DNA from: Punica granatum
Taxonomy: Eukaryota > Streptophyta > Magnoliopsida > Myrtales > Lythraceae
Length of the DNA: 64,000 bases
Assembly (NCBI RefSeq): GCF_007655135.1
Contig: NC_045127.1
Location: 55,469,051-55,533,050 of the forward strand
Direction of reading: 5' to 3'
The translations under genes were made by a program, and so were the position numbers. Shown one piece after another: positions 35,568 to 48,422 of this stretch; within the stretch, counting starts at the first letter, position 1, and the number at the start of each line of letters is the position of its first letter. A model generated the notes under the pieces. It did no database searches. It was not told where the DNA came from and saw nothing but the letters and a program-made list of their open reading frames with translations.

Positions 35568-37950
35568 CCTCCCAACCCACCCCGCCTCTGCCTGCTCGAC
35601 TCCCAGAACTCTTACCCTTTTGGAGCTTTTTTTATTTTTATTTTTGACACTCACTTTTTCCCTCTCCGCCTTTCCTTTCTTCAAGTATTGTCCCGTTCCA
35701 CACAGCAACACTCTGGATGATGGGAATGGGATGTCTGTTTGTTCCTGCCGGAGAGGCGAGGGCTATTGCAATTTCTAATTTTCACCGCCTCTCTTCGTAA
35801 CAGAGAGAAGATAATGGGTCATCATATCATATCATACTATACAAACTCGTCGAACGTGCGTTGCGCGTAGCTAGTCGAATTTCTCATGTAAACTGGCACG
35901 AGCCATCGCTCTTAGGTTGCGTTTTGATACGAAGGCATTCATCTAACCTCCATATTATAGCTAATTGGTTGCAAGTTTTAAATGGTAATCCATGTTACTT
36001 TGTCAGTATGTTGCTTATAAGAGGGGTGGCTATGTGAAGTACCAACAAAGTGGTAATCTCCTCTTTGTGGAATGCCCTCATATTCCGATCGACGTCATTA
36101 TATATTTGAATAATTAAAAGTTTTATGAGTTGGACAGATATTACATATCTAGATAGTTAAGCATATAAATATTTATTAAAAGTAAATAAAAATTAACTTA
36201 TTATGAAGTTTTTAAAAATTATTAGAATTGATTATATAATTATTTAAATATTTTATTTGGGGTATATATATGAGAGAATTAAATTAACGTATTTAACTAT
36301 TTAAATAGTTAATTAATACTTATAAATAATTTATTTCAATTAAAAATATCAAATAACAAGTAATTTTTATTTGAAAACTTGTACTGGGTTTTAAAAATAA
36401 GTTGCTAATATTACCATTAATATTAATATTAATTTATTTAGCAAATCTTATATATATACTATTATTTAAGAGAATTTCTCGTATTGTAATTACTCATTTA
36501 TTTTTTAAAGTCTAATCTTATTATAGACGCAATTCTTTTTTATTTTTCTACTTTCTATGATATGTAAAATAATAATAATAATAAAAGAACTTCCATCTCC
36601 AACTTAATCCATGTTTTCTTATTTTAATTGAAAAATGACTTCAAATTATATCAATTGTATAATCGATAATACATAATGTAAAGTAGAATTGGCCGATTTA
36701 TTATGCATTAAATATATTACTATAAACATTCAATTTAATTTTGTTTTCTAAAAAATGATTCATAACAAAATGAATCTTAAAATTTTTATATACTAATAAA
36801 TATAAGTTTTTTGTTATAGAAGATGATGCTCTAAAATATTTAAACAAGATTGTTGTCTGTAAGTATTTTACTCTTATTAACATTGCTAAAATCTAAGTAC
36901 GTGTAATGTATAACTTTTACATCTATCATGTCAAATGAAGAAATTCGTATATATCATGATTTATTTAATATATTGTAGTTATAGTTCATCACAAAAATAA
37001 TAAATATTAATAATTTTAAAGAAGCAAACTTACTTGTGCTTATTTGGATATGGACTATGATTTTGATTATAATCTTTTGTAAATATCTTCAAATTTATAA
37101 AATTTACATTTCTAGAAATATCATTGTAATTTAAACATTATATAAAAGATGTTATTTTTAGAAAAATGTATTAGGCATATCTATTTATTTATTTTATTAT
37201 TATTTTTAAAAATAAAATACTTTATATGGTAATTGGTTTAGTTATCAACATGTATAATTTCTAATTGAAAATATTATGTGCTCATTAGAAAAATCACTTG
37301 CTGAAAGAATTTAAAATAATCCTTCCACATATTAATTTTATGACCTTCATTTATGTATAAAATTTTTAATTTTATTAATCTTAGTAGAATACATATTTAT
37401 AAAATAGCAAACGCTTCAATTATGATATTTGTCTTCTAAAAGCATTTTAGTAGAACTTTTAATAAAACAAATATATTAAAAATCCTTGCATCGCACAGGT
37501 AGTAGGCGAGTGTAATTATGACTTAAACTATACACAAACGCATATATATACTATATAAAATTTATTCTCTATTTAATATGTTTTGTTTTTAGGTCATGTT
37601 ATGCCCGTGAGACTTTCTAGTAATCAATTAGAGAATTACTTAATATAAAAAATATTATAATTATTAAGTAAAACATAATCTATTATTATTAATATTAATA
37701 TTAATATAAATTATTTATTGCAATTAAAATAAATTAACTATTTAACTAATTTAAATTTTTCTAAATCTCTGTTTTATGAAGGGTATTTTAGCCAAAATTT
37801 CTTACATATGCGATAATCTAAATTTTGCTCCAAACATAATAATGGAAATCTATGGTAATATACGTCTAATTTTTCTTAGTATAGCGTATACAATAATGTG
37901 GATGTCCAGCTCTAGCGATAATGTATCTTGAGGTAATGCATATTACCACA
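35568..37950. other. 5' flank of TOM3-like gene, then AT-rich intergenic DNA
   Basis: The 5' UTR and promoter of the minus-strand gene should lie at about 35568-36000; no clear TATA box is visible. At 35853-35875 'gaacgtgcgttgcgcgtagctagt' has the GC-rich hairpin plus CTAG-T arrangement of a Helitron 3' end, preceded by an ATCAT run (35820-35838). The rest is very AT-rich, with no gene and an (AAT)n run near 36568-36583. Confidence 0.4.
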
Positions 37951-39249
37951 AGAAAACTTCTCCTCTTCCTCTCCACTTTGGCGTGGTGCATTTGGGGGTG
38001 GTCTATCGCTCCCCCCCAATGATTGTGCATTCTCCCTCTTTGATCAAACTTAAGGCCGCGAGTGGCGGTGACCTTTGACTCCTCGAGTTACCGATGATAG
38101 CGAGATAGCTGTTGTAGCGGTGGTGCCGCTCCATGTCTGACCCTAACTAGCTAGTCGAACACCTCATGACCAGCGGCGGTAGCAGCTCCCCAACCTCCTC
38201 GTCTATCCGATCAGCTCTCCTCCTCCCCTACGATGGCAGCTTCTAATATGCAGCTACACTCCTCTACCCTAGCGATAGTATCCCGGCCCTCCATCTCAAA
38301 GATTGCACCTTAGTCTAACCAATCCTACCGCCCGCCTGAAAAAATCAACCTTTTGTGACTTTGCCTTTTTTTGTTGGTTTTTACAGGTTTCAGTTCCCCG
38401 ATGTCAGTCGCCGATTTGAACCGATCAAGGAAGTCTGGTTGGTTTGATTTAACAATATGGTTGCCTTGGCTTCACTATCTCTAGTTTGAACCGATCAAGG
38501 AAGTCTAACTGCTTTGGTTTGATTGTCTAGGGATTGGGTTGTTAAGGGCTTGGTTGATTGATTAGATTTAGAGGTTATCATCTGTGAAAGGTTCTTATAC
38601 CAAGTATCGGTGTAAGACTCATCTTGGCTCTGCTTCTCTATTTCCACAGTAGTAACATTATCTGTATGGATTGCTCTTTGTTATGCTTCATAGTTTTCAC
38701 TAGGGTCCATATAGAGTGTAGATGCAAAAGGTTGAGAACGGATTACAGGAACTGTAGTTATGTTTATTTGATATGATTTAGCCACATGAACTTTCCTTTG
38801 CAGTGATCTTGGTGGATCTGATGTATTTTTTTATGTCTCTACAATTTACCCTCTCGGACATTTTCCTTTGTACCTGTTTTTGTTATCAATTGACTTTTTA
38901 CCCAAGAAAAAGAAAAATGCAAACATATATGGACCAATCTAGCTTACACTAACATGGTTGTTGAGCATATGATCTCTTTCTTGGCTCAAACCTCCTAGTT
39001 AATGGCTCAAAACTCCTGGTTAATGATGAAAACCATCCTAGATCTACGGATCTTCTTGGGAATGATATAGTTTCCATCTGAAAACTGAGTGATTTGGCTT
39101 GGACACTATTTTGTAAAATTTGTGGATGTCAATCATTTTTTAGAGTCCACTCTTCTCGCAATGAAACTTCACTCCACATGATTAGTTCTAGGAGGACTAA
39201 ATTTAACCGGATTATATATTTGTTTGTAAAAGAAGCATTTCTCCATTTA
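37951..39249. repeat. Unclassified repeat-like sequence
   Basis: No gene is recognised. The 22-bp phrase beginning tttgaaccgatcaaggaagt occurs at 38415 and again at 38485 (70-bp spacing). Related wording, with 'ggattgggttgttaagg', recurs near 42800-42990, so these two blocks may come from one repeat family. Short ORFs carry no domain. Confidence 0.4.
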
Positions 39250-41517
39250 GGGCACGTTTGGTTTGCAGGAAATGGTAGGGAACGGAATACTCATTCCGAC
39301 GTTTGGTTCATGAGAATGCGAAATAACTATTCCAGGTCGGAATAGCTATCCGGCTTGCACACGGAATTCGCGTGCCTCCCTCGATTGTCCGGAATGGGCA
39401 TTCTTCATTCGAAAATTGGTGTGAAAAATAAAAAATGCCTTCAACTTTCTTGGGTTATTACAACGTAATGGCATCGAGCTTTTCTTCCCGCAGATTGGCC
39501 CGAGATCGACATAGGCTTCAACAGAGCTTTCTTCGATTCCTCCCTCATCCAGTTTGGCTTCCTCCCTCGACAAAAATCAACAACTGGAAAAGCCGAAGCT
39601 CCACTGCCGAAGCAACCAACAACCGGAAAGAGATAGCTCACGGACCAAATCAGAATCGGTGCAGGTAGGGTTGATTTCTCCTTCGATTCCACCCATTCTT
39701 GGTCTATTGACAGATTGATCACTGGTAATTCCACCCATTCCGAGTGATTGGCGAGGTTTCTTTGCTGATTGATCATTAGGGCTTTATTGATTGATTCCAC
39801 GATGCAGTTAGGGCTTTGTTGATTGATTCCTCTACTCGAATTGCGGAGGTATTCCGGTGAGTGCCTTGTTTTTCCATTCGTTTGATTGATTCCTTCAGCT
39901 GCTCTGCCATGGAGTTTCGGTGCTCTTTCATTTGTTACTGTTTGAGCTGGAGAGATAGAACAGCAGGAATTAGGTTGTCTTGAAGGCATATTCTCCGGTT
40001 TTGATTCTTCTGAGGGGGCGATTTGGGGAAACGAATTTCCCTTTTCCTTTGCCCCGAAGTCATAGATGTGTTTGTTGAATGATATTTGTGTTTGTTCCTA
40101 CTGCCTCGGTGATCAAATTGTTGTTTCCCACTGCCTTAATGCTGAAAGTGTTGTCTCCTACTGCCTCAGTGCTGGAAATGGTGTTTGCTGATTCATATGT
40201 GTGTTATTTGCTGTGGAAAGTGTTGTTTGTTCATACTGCCTCATTAACTGGAAGTAATCTTTTCTAGGTGGAAAGTGTTGTTTGTTCCTACTGCCTCATA
40301 TGATGTTTGCTGATTCATATGTGTGTTATCTCATTAACTAAAAGTAATCTTTTCTAGGTGAATTTGTTGCTGTCGAGCTATCTTTTTGAGCGAGTATGCT
40401 TGCAGGCAAAGCATTCCCCCATCAAACAATGTGGGAGGTTGATATGTAGCTATATCGTGTTTGGATGTATTAAAATGTTTGTGTGTATGTTTTCCTCCTT
40501 CTATTGTTCAATATGTACTGCGTATGTCCCTTTGTTTTGGGATGAATGTTGTACTGTATATGTTAATTGTCAAGGAAAGTGTAACATTCCTCATCTTTGT
40601 TCTTATCACATTCTGCCTTGAGCATTTGATTATGAAATTCGTTGGTCCAAGGAACGAAACTTCTGCTAGTTTGACGGTGTTCATCTCCGGAAAATCAATG
40701 GAATTCGAGCAAAGTAACTTTGATCGATAATCGTTTTATTTTTCAAATTCTTAACGTGAAAATAGATTTACAAATAAATTCTCATCAAGGAATTGTGAAA
40801 AATGGATTTAAAAAAAGATTAGCATGTGAAAAACTACAATATTGAAGATTTTAAATCCGAATAGGATTAGTCTCAGTCCCCGAAAAAATAAATTTATTGT
40901 AAAAAGAAAATTATTGTAAGGAATACATAATCCTTAAGTAAAAATGGCTATTCTTTGTTAATTATTTAATTAATAATTAAATTATAATGTACGATAATTT
41001 TTTATTATAAGAGAATATGTTTTTATTAAGAAATTTTTTTTATTAATTGTTTAGATAATTATGCATATTAATTTATTAAAATAGTTATTTCTAATTATTA
41101 CAATTAAAATATAATATTATTAATTCATTATTAATAAACATTTAAATATTAATAGTTTTACTATTTCTAATTTAAATAATTACTTTTATTAATAATCACA
41201 ATTTTCATTAACTTTAATTAAAATAACTAATTTTTGAAAAATATTTAATTTTTATAATTTTAAATTTTTATTTTTTATTAATTAAAAAATTATCATTAAA
41301 GTTATCTATTTATCCTATTAAACCCCATTAGATTTGGCATGAATGTCATTTCTGTCTTTTCGCCCTATTTCTGTTTTTGCCATTCGTTATTCAAGCCCAC
41401 CAAACATCAAAATTGCAATTATCAATTTTGTTATTCCCTCTAACCAAACAAAAAAAATTCATCAGAATTTCTATTTTATTCTGTATCAATTCCATTACAG
41501 CGAACCAAACGTAGCCT
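39250..41517. mobile_element. PIF/Harbinger-type non-autonomous element
   Basis: The left end gggcacgtttggtttgc and the reverse complement of the right end, ggctacgtttggttcgc, form the TIR. TTA flanks both sides (39247-39249 and 41518-41520), the expected 3-bp target duplication. The 2.27 kb interior has no transposase motif. It contains short tandem duplications ('gattgattcc' units at 39750-39840; 'gtttgttcctactgcctca' and 'gtttgctgattcatatgtgt' units at 40090-40350) and a very AT-rich right half. A 182-codon minus ORF (39441-39989) has no recognisable domain. Confidence 0.75.
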
Positions 41518-41716
41518 TAGGCTATGTTTAAAGGTTCTTATTCCAAAGGCTAATAACGTGGCTTTATAGTTTAACATGTATACTAATGTTAAAGGTATGT
41601 ATCTTGATGCTATTTTATAATTCATGCATTTTGATTTGCAATGTTAAAACTTGCGTAATATATTGATCTATTGATGACATGATAAAATTTGGATTAAAAT
41701 TAAAATGAATTTTCCA

Positions 41717-43283
41717 CTCGAAAAGGTAATGAGGATCCTTCATTCATATCCAATTAGATACAGTGGTCCACTACAAAAGCGGATGCAAGGGAAAATACCC
41801 AAGTAAAAATTATAAGAATGGGATACATAAGAAATTACAAGAACGGGATATAAAATGAATTGGACCATTACAAAGACTTGATCCAACTGTTCTTAATACC
41901 GATTCATGATAATTTAAAAGTCTAGCAGCTCTTAAATCCATGAATATTGATGTATTTAAATCTGCTTTACTTAATGGTTCGATAACTATGTCTGAAAATG
42001 CACCCCACTCTCTCCAATTCTCTCTCTCTCCAACTTTCTCTCTTGCCAAGCTAAACAGTCTTTGCTACCCTCGACGCGTCTAGCTTCGGCTGAGCACGTC
42101 CGGCAGCCCTCCTTTTCCCTTTCCCTTGTAGTTAGCTCTCATTGTCCCCTAATCTCTGACTGATGGGAGTAGGCTTCGGGCACCCCTCTCACTTTCAGTT
42201 CCGTCTCGATTGAGTGTCTTCGTCCCTAACCATCTTCGCCCGTCGCCTCCGATGGTTTTCCATAGTACTGAACATTGTTGTGCCGCTGCAAGCCCCAGTT
42301 CATAGCCCATCCTTCCTTCCGTGCTTAGCTGCACTCCGCCTTTCGCTTAGGAGGTCCCCAAGCCGCTCCAACCTCCTCTCTTCACTTCTCGCCGCAAGAC
42401 TCCGGCCAGCTCATGCTCGAATGGTCGAATCTTGCTTAGATCCAACTAGATATGGGCACAATATGAGCAGATATCAAGTATGATCTGACCAGTCATGGTC
42501 GGCTCAATTTTATTCTTTTTCGATAGTGGCAGTACAACGGCTACGGTGATATACGTTTCTTTTGATGGTGCCAACATAGTAGAGGCACTCCTCCCCATGA
42601 CCGCCAGTCCAATCTCTTCCTCCCCTTGGTAGCGGGCTCTCGTCTTCGGCAACTCTGCCCGCATGTCAGCGACAGTATCCCCGCCACCACGATTATGATC
42701 ACGATTTCAGTCAGTCTGATCTTACCTGCCATTGGTTTAAATCATCTATTTTGTGGCTGCCTTTTTGTTATTGATTATGACTAGTTTCAGCTCCCTATTG
42801 ATGATCGCTGGTTTGACCAATCGAAGAAGCTTCAATTGCTTAGTTGCTCTAGTTTCTTCGATTTGACTATCTTGGGATTGGGCTATTAAGGTTAGGTTGC
42901 TTATGATCCATTGATGGTCACTGGTTCGAACCGATCTAGGGAGCTCTATCTCCTTAGCCGCTCTAGTTCCTTAGATTGAACTGTCTCGAAATTGTGATCT
43001 ACGGTGGAATCTTGCGCTCGGATACCGACCCAAGACATCATCTATACTCTATCTCTTGTAATGGAGATAGAAATTCATCGTGGATTAATGGACTTGATTG
43101 ATGATCCCCTTCCTCATGTATTTTTTTTTACATCTATCTTCCTTTTGTAGCATGTCATGGCGGGTCAACCCATTTATTCAGCTCTTGTAATTTCTGCTAG
43201 GGTGTTTTTTCTTGTATCCGCTTCTGCAGTGGACCGTTATATCCACTTGGGCATGAATGAAAGATCCTCATGACCATTTCGAG
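41717..43283. repeat. Long inverted repeat, arms about 100 bp
   Basis: The left arm ctcgaaaaggtaatgaggat (41717-41816) is mirrored by the right arm ending atcctcatgaccatttcgag (43184-43283), with blocks such as 'cattcat', 'ggtccact' and 'agcggat(g/a)caag' in between. An A-rich tail (43284-43300) follows the right arm. It may be a TIR element or two inverted copies of a repeat end. No target duplication is clear and no coding domain lies between the arms. Confidence 0.55.
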
Positions 43284-44300
43284 CAAAAAAATAAATAAAT
43301 AATGGTTCGACACCTACTTGTACAAGACCTATATAAATGTAATTATATTTTTATTTGTGCTTCGTCAAAGGCGACTTACCCAAATATTGCCATCTGAGGA
43401 TCTTAAAGCAATATCTTGTAGATTTTGGTACGTAGTTTTTGGCAATTTTATTACGTACTTACCACTATTTCATTTCCATTGGACGCTCGGGCAATATAAA
43501 AATACGTATACATATATTTTACCCAAAAAAATACATATACATATTCATATACATACATACAGAGAATAAAAAAGGAAAGAAAATAACTATAATATAAATA
43601 AATAAATAAGAAAATAAGGAAAAAAAAAAAAAGAAAAAATGAAGTGACAAAACTCACTTTTTGGTTCCTGAAAGTTACGGATTTGTACAAATTAGTCCCT
43701 GAAAGAATTTCGTTAGATAATTCAGGATCTAGAAATGAAACGTTAGAATACGTTAGTCCTTCCGTTAGTCTTCACAATTCGTCTCTGACAGAAAATGCTG
43801 GCATGGCCCATTAAGTGGTGACTTAGAACGTTAAGTTCGACGTAGGCAAATTTCCCTCCAAAATCTCAAATCCCTAATTGGCTTTTCCCCCTAATTCGAA
43901 ATTCCCAAAATCAGAAAACCCTCAATCGATTGACATCTTCGGATCTTTCTCGATCGATTGAAACAACGATTCTCTTCAAATCCCTAACCCTAACCGTAAT
44001 CTCTTTTCTCAAATTTGAATCTTCGGATTGAAAAGGCAGTAGGTTGAAAAGGCAAGAGGTTTGCAATGGATGCCGAGTGAGTACTTCGGCTTTTGTGGAT
44101 ATTCCCTTTGAGAAATGTGAAAGTTGCTACTGTGTCTGGTGAATGGGGTCCAAAGCAATGGTTTTTGTCGACAAGAAGGGTTTGTGGGTTTTTGACTGTT
44201 TGTTTTGTGTCCCAACAACTATAGGTTATCTTTGTATCACTTTAACTTTTGTTTTATACTTATAGTTAATAATATATTATTACTTACTTCTTCTTATGCA

Positions 44301-47136
44301 GGAGCAAAGCTGTTGCTCTGGTTTTGCACCATGGGGGAAGGTTCGAAGGTGCTGGTGATGATCTAAGATATGTCAATGGGGAAACAGATGTTTGTACTGT
44401 TGAAGTGGACTACCTAAGTGTAAATGGAATTTCAGATTTGGTGTTGAGCCATGGTTACTCGAGTGTTGAGAAATGCTACTGATTGAATCCTGCATTGGAA
44501 TTGCACGAGGGATTAAGAGAGGTGAAAGGTGACTCTGATATACATTATATATTTGATGCATGCAAGGTATATGATGAGATTCAATTGTACTTTATACATC
44601 CTGTTATCAGAGATCCTGAGATTGTAACTGAAGATGAGTTACTGAGACACTAAGCTGGACAAGTAGAAGTGATCCAAATTGATGAACTGTCTGAGAGGGA
44701 GGAAGATGAGGAACCTGTTGAGTCCAGTGATGACCATGATGATTATGACTCTGCAGCGGGCAGTGGTTATAGACCTAGTCCGTCTAATTCAAATGATGAC
44801 TCAGAGAGTGAAGATGTTCCAGAGGATATTGGTGATGATGAGTAGTAGAATAACAACAATGATGAACTTGTTGTTGAGGATATGCTGCATGATAAGGAGC
44901 AGTTTGCGAGGGGCTCCACTGAGGTTGAGGTAGAGCTTGATGATAAAGGTATACCTGTTAGACCGGCAGCAACAACAGATCTTGCTAGTGTCATTTCAAG
45001 TGATGAAGATGAAGCCTACCATTCAGAGGAGCTACATGATAGGTGTGTCTCTAATGATGACAAGTCTGAGGAAGATAAGCCTACATATCCTCAGTTTGAT
45101 GAGAATGCTCAGTTTGGTGAAGTTTAGTTTCAGCTTTACATGTTATTCCCAACTTAGCTACTTTTAAGCAAGCTGTGACAGATTACAATGTGCACTTGGG
45201 AAGGGCATTCAAGTTTGTCAAGTTTGCCAAGAATGATAGGTATCAAGTGAGAGCAAAATGTAGAGTTGAATGGTGCAAATGGGAGATGTTTTGCTCATGG
45301 TGTAATAAAGTGAAGAGTTATAAATTGAAAACCTTTATAACTCTGCTAGAGTTTTCAAGAATAAACTAGCTAATAAGAAGTGATTGGTTGTACGCTTGTA
45401 GATGAACTTAGAGCACACCCAACCATGTCATGTCACGATGCTTTTGACTGGTTAAAAAAGCATCGGGGAGTCCATGTTGATGACTTTCAAATATATATAG
45501 TAATGGAGAAGGCTAGAAGAGTAGTTAAGGGTTCAGAAAAGTCGCAATATAGGAAGTTGTGGGATTATTGTGAAGAACTGCGAATGAGGAATCCAAACTC
45601 AACAGTTCAAGTGAAAGTGGAAAGACTAACTTTAGAGCTGGCTCTAAGATTTGAGAGATTGTATATTTGCTTCAATGCAACAGTGCAAGGGTTCAAAGCA
45701 GGATGTAGACCAGTCATCTGCTTAGATTGTTGCTTTCTAAGGGACTATTACGGAGGACAGTTGTTAGCTGTTGTTGGTCAAGATGTAACCAACACTTCTA
45801 TGTCATTGCCTTGGCTGTTGTAGACCACGAGAATAGGGAGGTGTGGAAGTGGTTTGTAAGTAAACTTCTTGAAGATATTGGTGATTATAGAGACAATAGC
45901 TGGAACTTTATGTCAGACAGGCAAAAGGTAACTTTACTAGATTTACATTCCTAATGCATGAATTGGAACTGTGTGTATTGCATGAATTGCTCTCGATGAT
46001 TAAGTGTATTTTTGTGCAGGGATTGGCTTTGGCATTGCATGAAATGTGTCCTGATGCTCCTCATAAGAACTGTGTATTGCACATTTGGAGGAACTTCGCT
46101 GAAAACTTCTAGAACCATGACTTGACCAGACAACTATGGAAATGTGCAAGGAGTAGTACAATGGTGGAGTTTGAAGAGAACATGAGGGTTATGAGAGTGA
46201 AGAATGAAACAGCATAAAACTGGTTGAAAAGGTTGGACCCCAAGACCTGGACCAAGGCTGCATTCGACACATATCCAAAGAATGATATCATCCTAAATAA
46301 CCCTTGTGAGCAATTCAACTCCAAGATAGTAAGGTACATAGGTAAGCCAATCATAACCATGCTTGAGGATATTAGGTGATATATCATGGGGAAAATGAAT
46401 AAGCATAGATTAAGGGCACAAAATTATGTTGGCCTAATAACTCTACTAGCCCAAAGTTGATTGGAAAAGGCAAAAAGAGAAAGTTCAAAATGGACTTCAG
46501 AATGGGCTGGTGATGCAGAGGGCTTTAAGTTTCAAGTATGGAGAAGGTCACAGTGTAAGGTAGTAGACTTAAGGGCTTGGACATGTAGTTGTAGAATGTG
46601 GCAGCTCACTGGGATTCCATGTCAGCTTGTTGTTGCCTACATGGCCCATAACAATTTGCCTCATGAGAACTATGTCTATTGATGGCACTCAACTGAAACA
46701 TGGAGGGCTACCTATGTCCCATATATTCAACCAATTGCTGGAGAGAATGACTGGCCACGCACAAAATTGCCTGCAATTGAACCACCACTGTTCAAAAGAT
46801 TAGGTGGAAGGCCGACTAAGAAGAGAAGAAAAGGAAAGACAGAAGGAAAAGGGGATCCTTTCAGAGCAAAAAGAAAGTATGGAGAGGCACATTGTAGCAA
46901 GTGTGGTCAAGCTGGATATAACTCCAGGGTTGTAAGGGAGCACCTATCAACACTGCACAGACTGCAAAAAGAAAGATCAAACTCAGTTCAAGAACCAATC
47001 TTGGTCGATGACTTAGTGCTTCTACTGAACAGGGACAAACCTCGGGAATGGTTACTGGTAGTGCTTCTACTGAATAGGGACAAACCTCATGAATGATTGC
47101 TGGTAGTGCTTCTACTGAACATGGACAAACTCAGGT
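44301..47136 (+). pseudogene. MuDR-type MULE transposase, degenerate
   Basis: In order: a PB1-like N-terminal part (44320-44660), an acidic linker (to 44850), a MuDR-type DNA-binding segment (about 45110-45350: FKQAVTDYNVHLGRAF, then paired Cys in CRVEWCKWEMF), the core starting ELRAHPTMSCHDAFDWLKKH, the catalytic block with Asp in ICLDCCFLRDYYGGQL (GAT 45725), Asp in SDRQK (about 45918), a short intron, GLALALHEMCPDAPH, Glu in NPCEQFNSK (GAG 46308), the SWIM-type finger CSCRMWQLTGIPCQL and a zinc-knuckle relic CSKCGQAGYNSR. In both zinc motifs a usual His is replaced (Gln and Tyr). Stops interrupt at many points, including after EKCY, ELLRH, GDDE, NFAENF, KNETA, EDIR and LAQS, and frame shifts occur near 45370 and 45810. 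Not functional. Confidence 0.9.
47016..47136 (+). repeat. 45-bp tandem repeat in the MULE transposase 3' part
   Basis: Units begin at 47016, 47061 and 47106 with gtgcttctactgaacaggga; the third is partial. Each unit is 45 bp, so the frame is preserved (translated unit about VLLLNRDKPREWLLV). Confidence 0.9.
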
Positions 47137-47211
47137 ATGACTCACAATTTTACATCGTTGACAAGAAATTCATTGAACTATTTATTTAACTTCATTCTTT
47201 CTGTTTGGTAG

Positions 47212-47934
47212 GTTCAAGTACCACCAAGTAGCTTAGGAATAGAGATGCTCAATTTACCATATTTACATGGACAATCTCTGGTATGATTGTTTAGTCCACT
47301 TTTCAACATTGAAGATTAATGTCATCTAACTTTTATCTGAGCATACTCCATTATGTTGGTAGGCTGAAAAACCAAGTGGTTCAGGGATAACCATGGTCAA
47401 TTTATCTGATTTGCATGGACCATTTCAAGTGAGGTTATTAATGGCATAGCTTAAAAGCAATAAACATTTTTATACAACTGACTTAAGACATCACTGGTAG
47501 GTCCAAGGAGCAAGCTCCAGCTCAGGAGTATCAAGGATCAATATATCCGCTTCTCATTTACAATCACTGGTATATCATACTTTCTCTTGTCTTCATGTCA
47601 TCTTGTTAAATACTTGTATTTAAAATTTATATAACATGTATGAATTTTCTTTTGCTAGATGGGCATAGGACAATTTAGCTCGGGAATGGGAATGCCCGCT
47701 AATATAACACCTTTATGGAGGCCTCCAGCACCTTTCAGTGTAGCTCTAAGGATGACCCCCTTCAGGCCACCAACACAAATGATGACTGCTTCCTCCTCTC
47801 GTACATATAAACCACCTCCAAGGAGACAACCTGCACCAACTTCAACAGCTCCAACAAGTTCTGAGGAGCGTTCACAATTGATCTCATCTCAGGGATCATC
47901 CACAAGGAACCGTGATAGGGTTAAGGATATCTAG
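47212..47934 (+). pseudogene. Tandem exon-like modules and 3' exon of the MULE gene
   Basis: Three similar exon-like blocks, each flanked by AG and GT, lie at 47212-47280 (69 bp), 47363-47428 (66 bp) and 47501-47569 (69 bp). All encode a version of (V/A)xxPSSxGI..(L/I)NL..LHG(Q/P). A fourth exon starts at 47659 (MGIGQFSSGMGMP...) and runs to a stop at 47934. It is rich in Pro, Thr and Ser. Low-complexity C-terminal tails are common in MULE transposases, and repeated exons of this kind would add repeat units to the tail. Expression is unknown. Confidence 0.6.
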
Positions 47935-48422
47935 CTCATTTTGTGTGCTATTGATGATATGTGGGAAGTTCTTTTGATGATATGTGGGAAGTTCTTTTGT
48001 TGATATGGTATTGTTTTACTGATGTAATGGGGACACCAATATTCATTTTGTTCATATGGTACTGTATTTGTGCCTGCATGACAGTATGGTAATGGACACC
48101 AAATTCATTTTGTTGATATGGTTAAGGTATAGGAAAGACATGGTGATATGGGCACCGTAAAATATGTAGTTTGGTTGTGATGTGGGATTGTACATGGGAA
48201 ATGACTGACTTAGTTATAGTTTTTAGGTTGAATGCAATTGTAATATATAAAGTTATGGTAATGGAACTATGTTCTTTGCTCTTTTCATTTTCGATACAAA
48301 AAGTGTGCAAACAAAAGTTACACATGCAAGTAGGTACCTTGTCCATTTGATTTGTAAGTTAAGAATAAGTTCAATGCTTACATAAAAGTGTGTCATTTTA
48401 CACATAACTAAATTATTTTACA
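47935..48422. other. Convergent spacer between the two MULE genes
   Basis: This AT-rich stretch contains short repeats of 'gatatgtgggaagttctttt' (two copies, 47956-48000) and several 'ttttgttgatatggta' variants. It probably holds both 3' UTRs. Confidence 0.4.

Noticed and set aside
39441..39989. 182-codon minus-strand ORF inside the Harbinger-type element
   Set aside because: No recognisable domain, low-complexity Ser/Asn/Arg-rich composition and location within a non-autonomous element.
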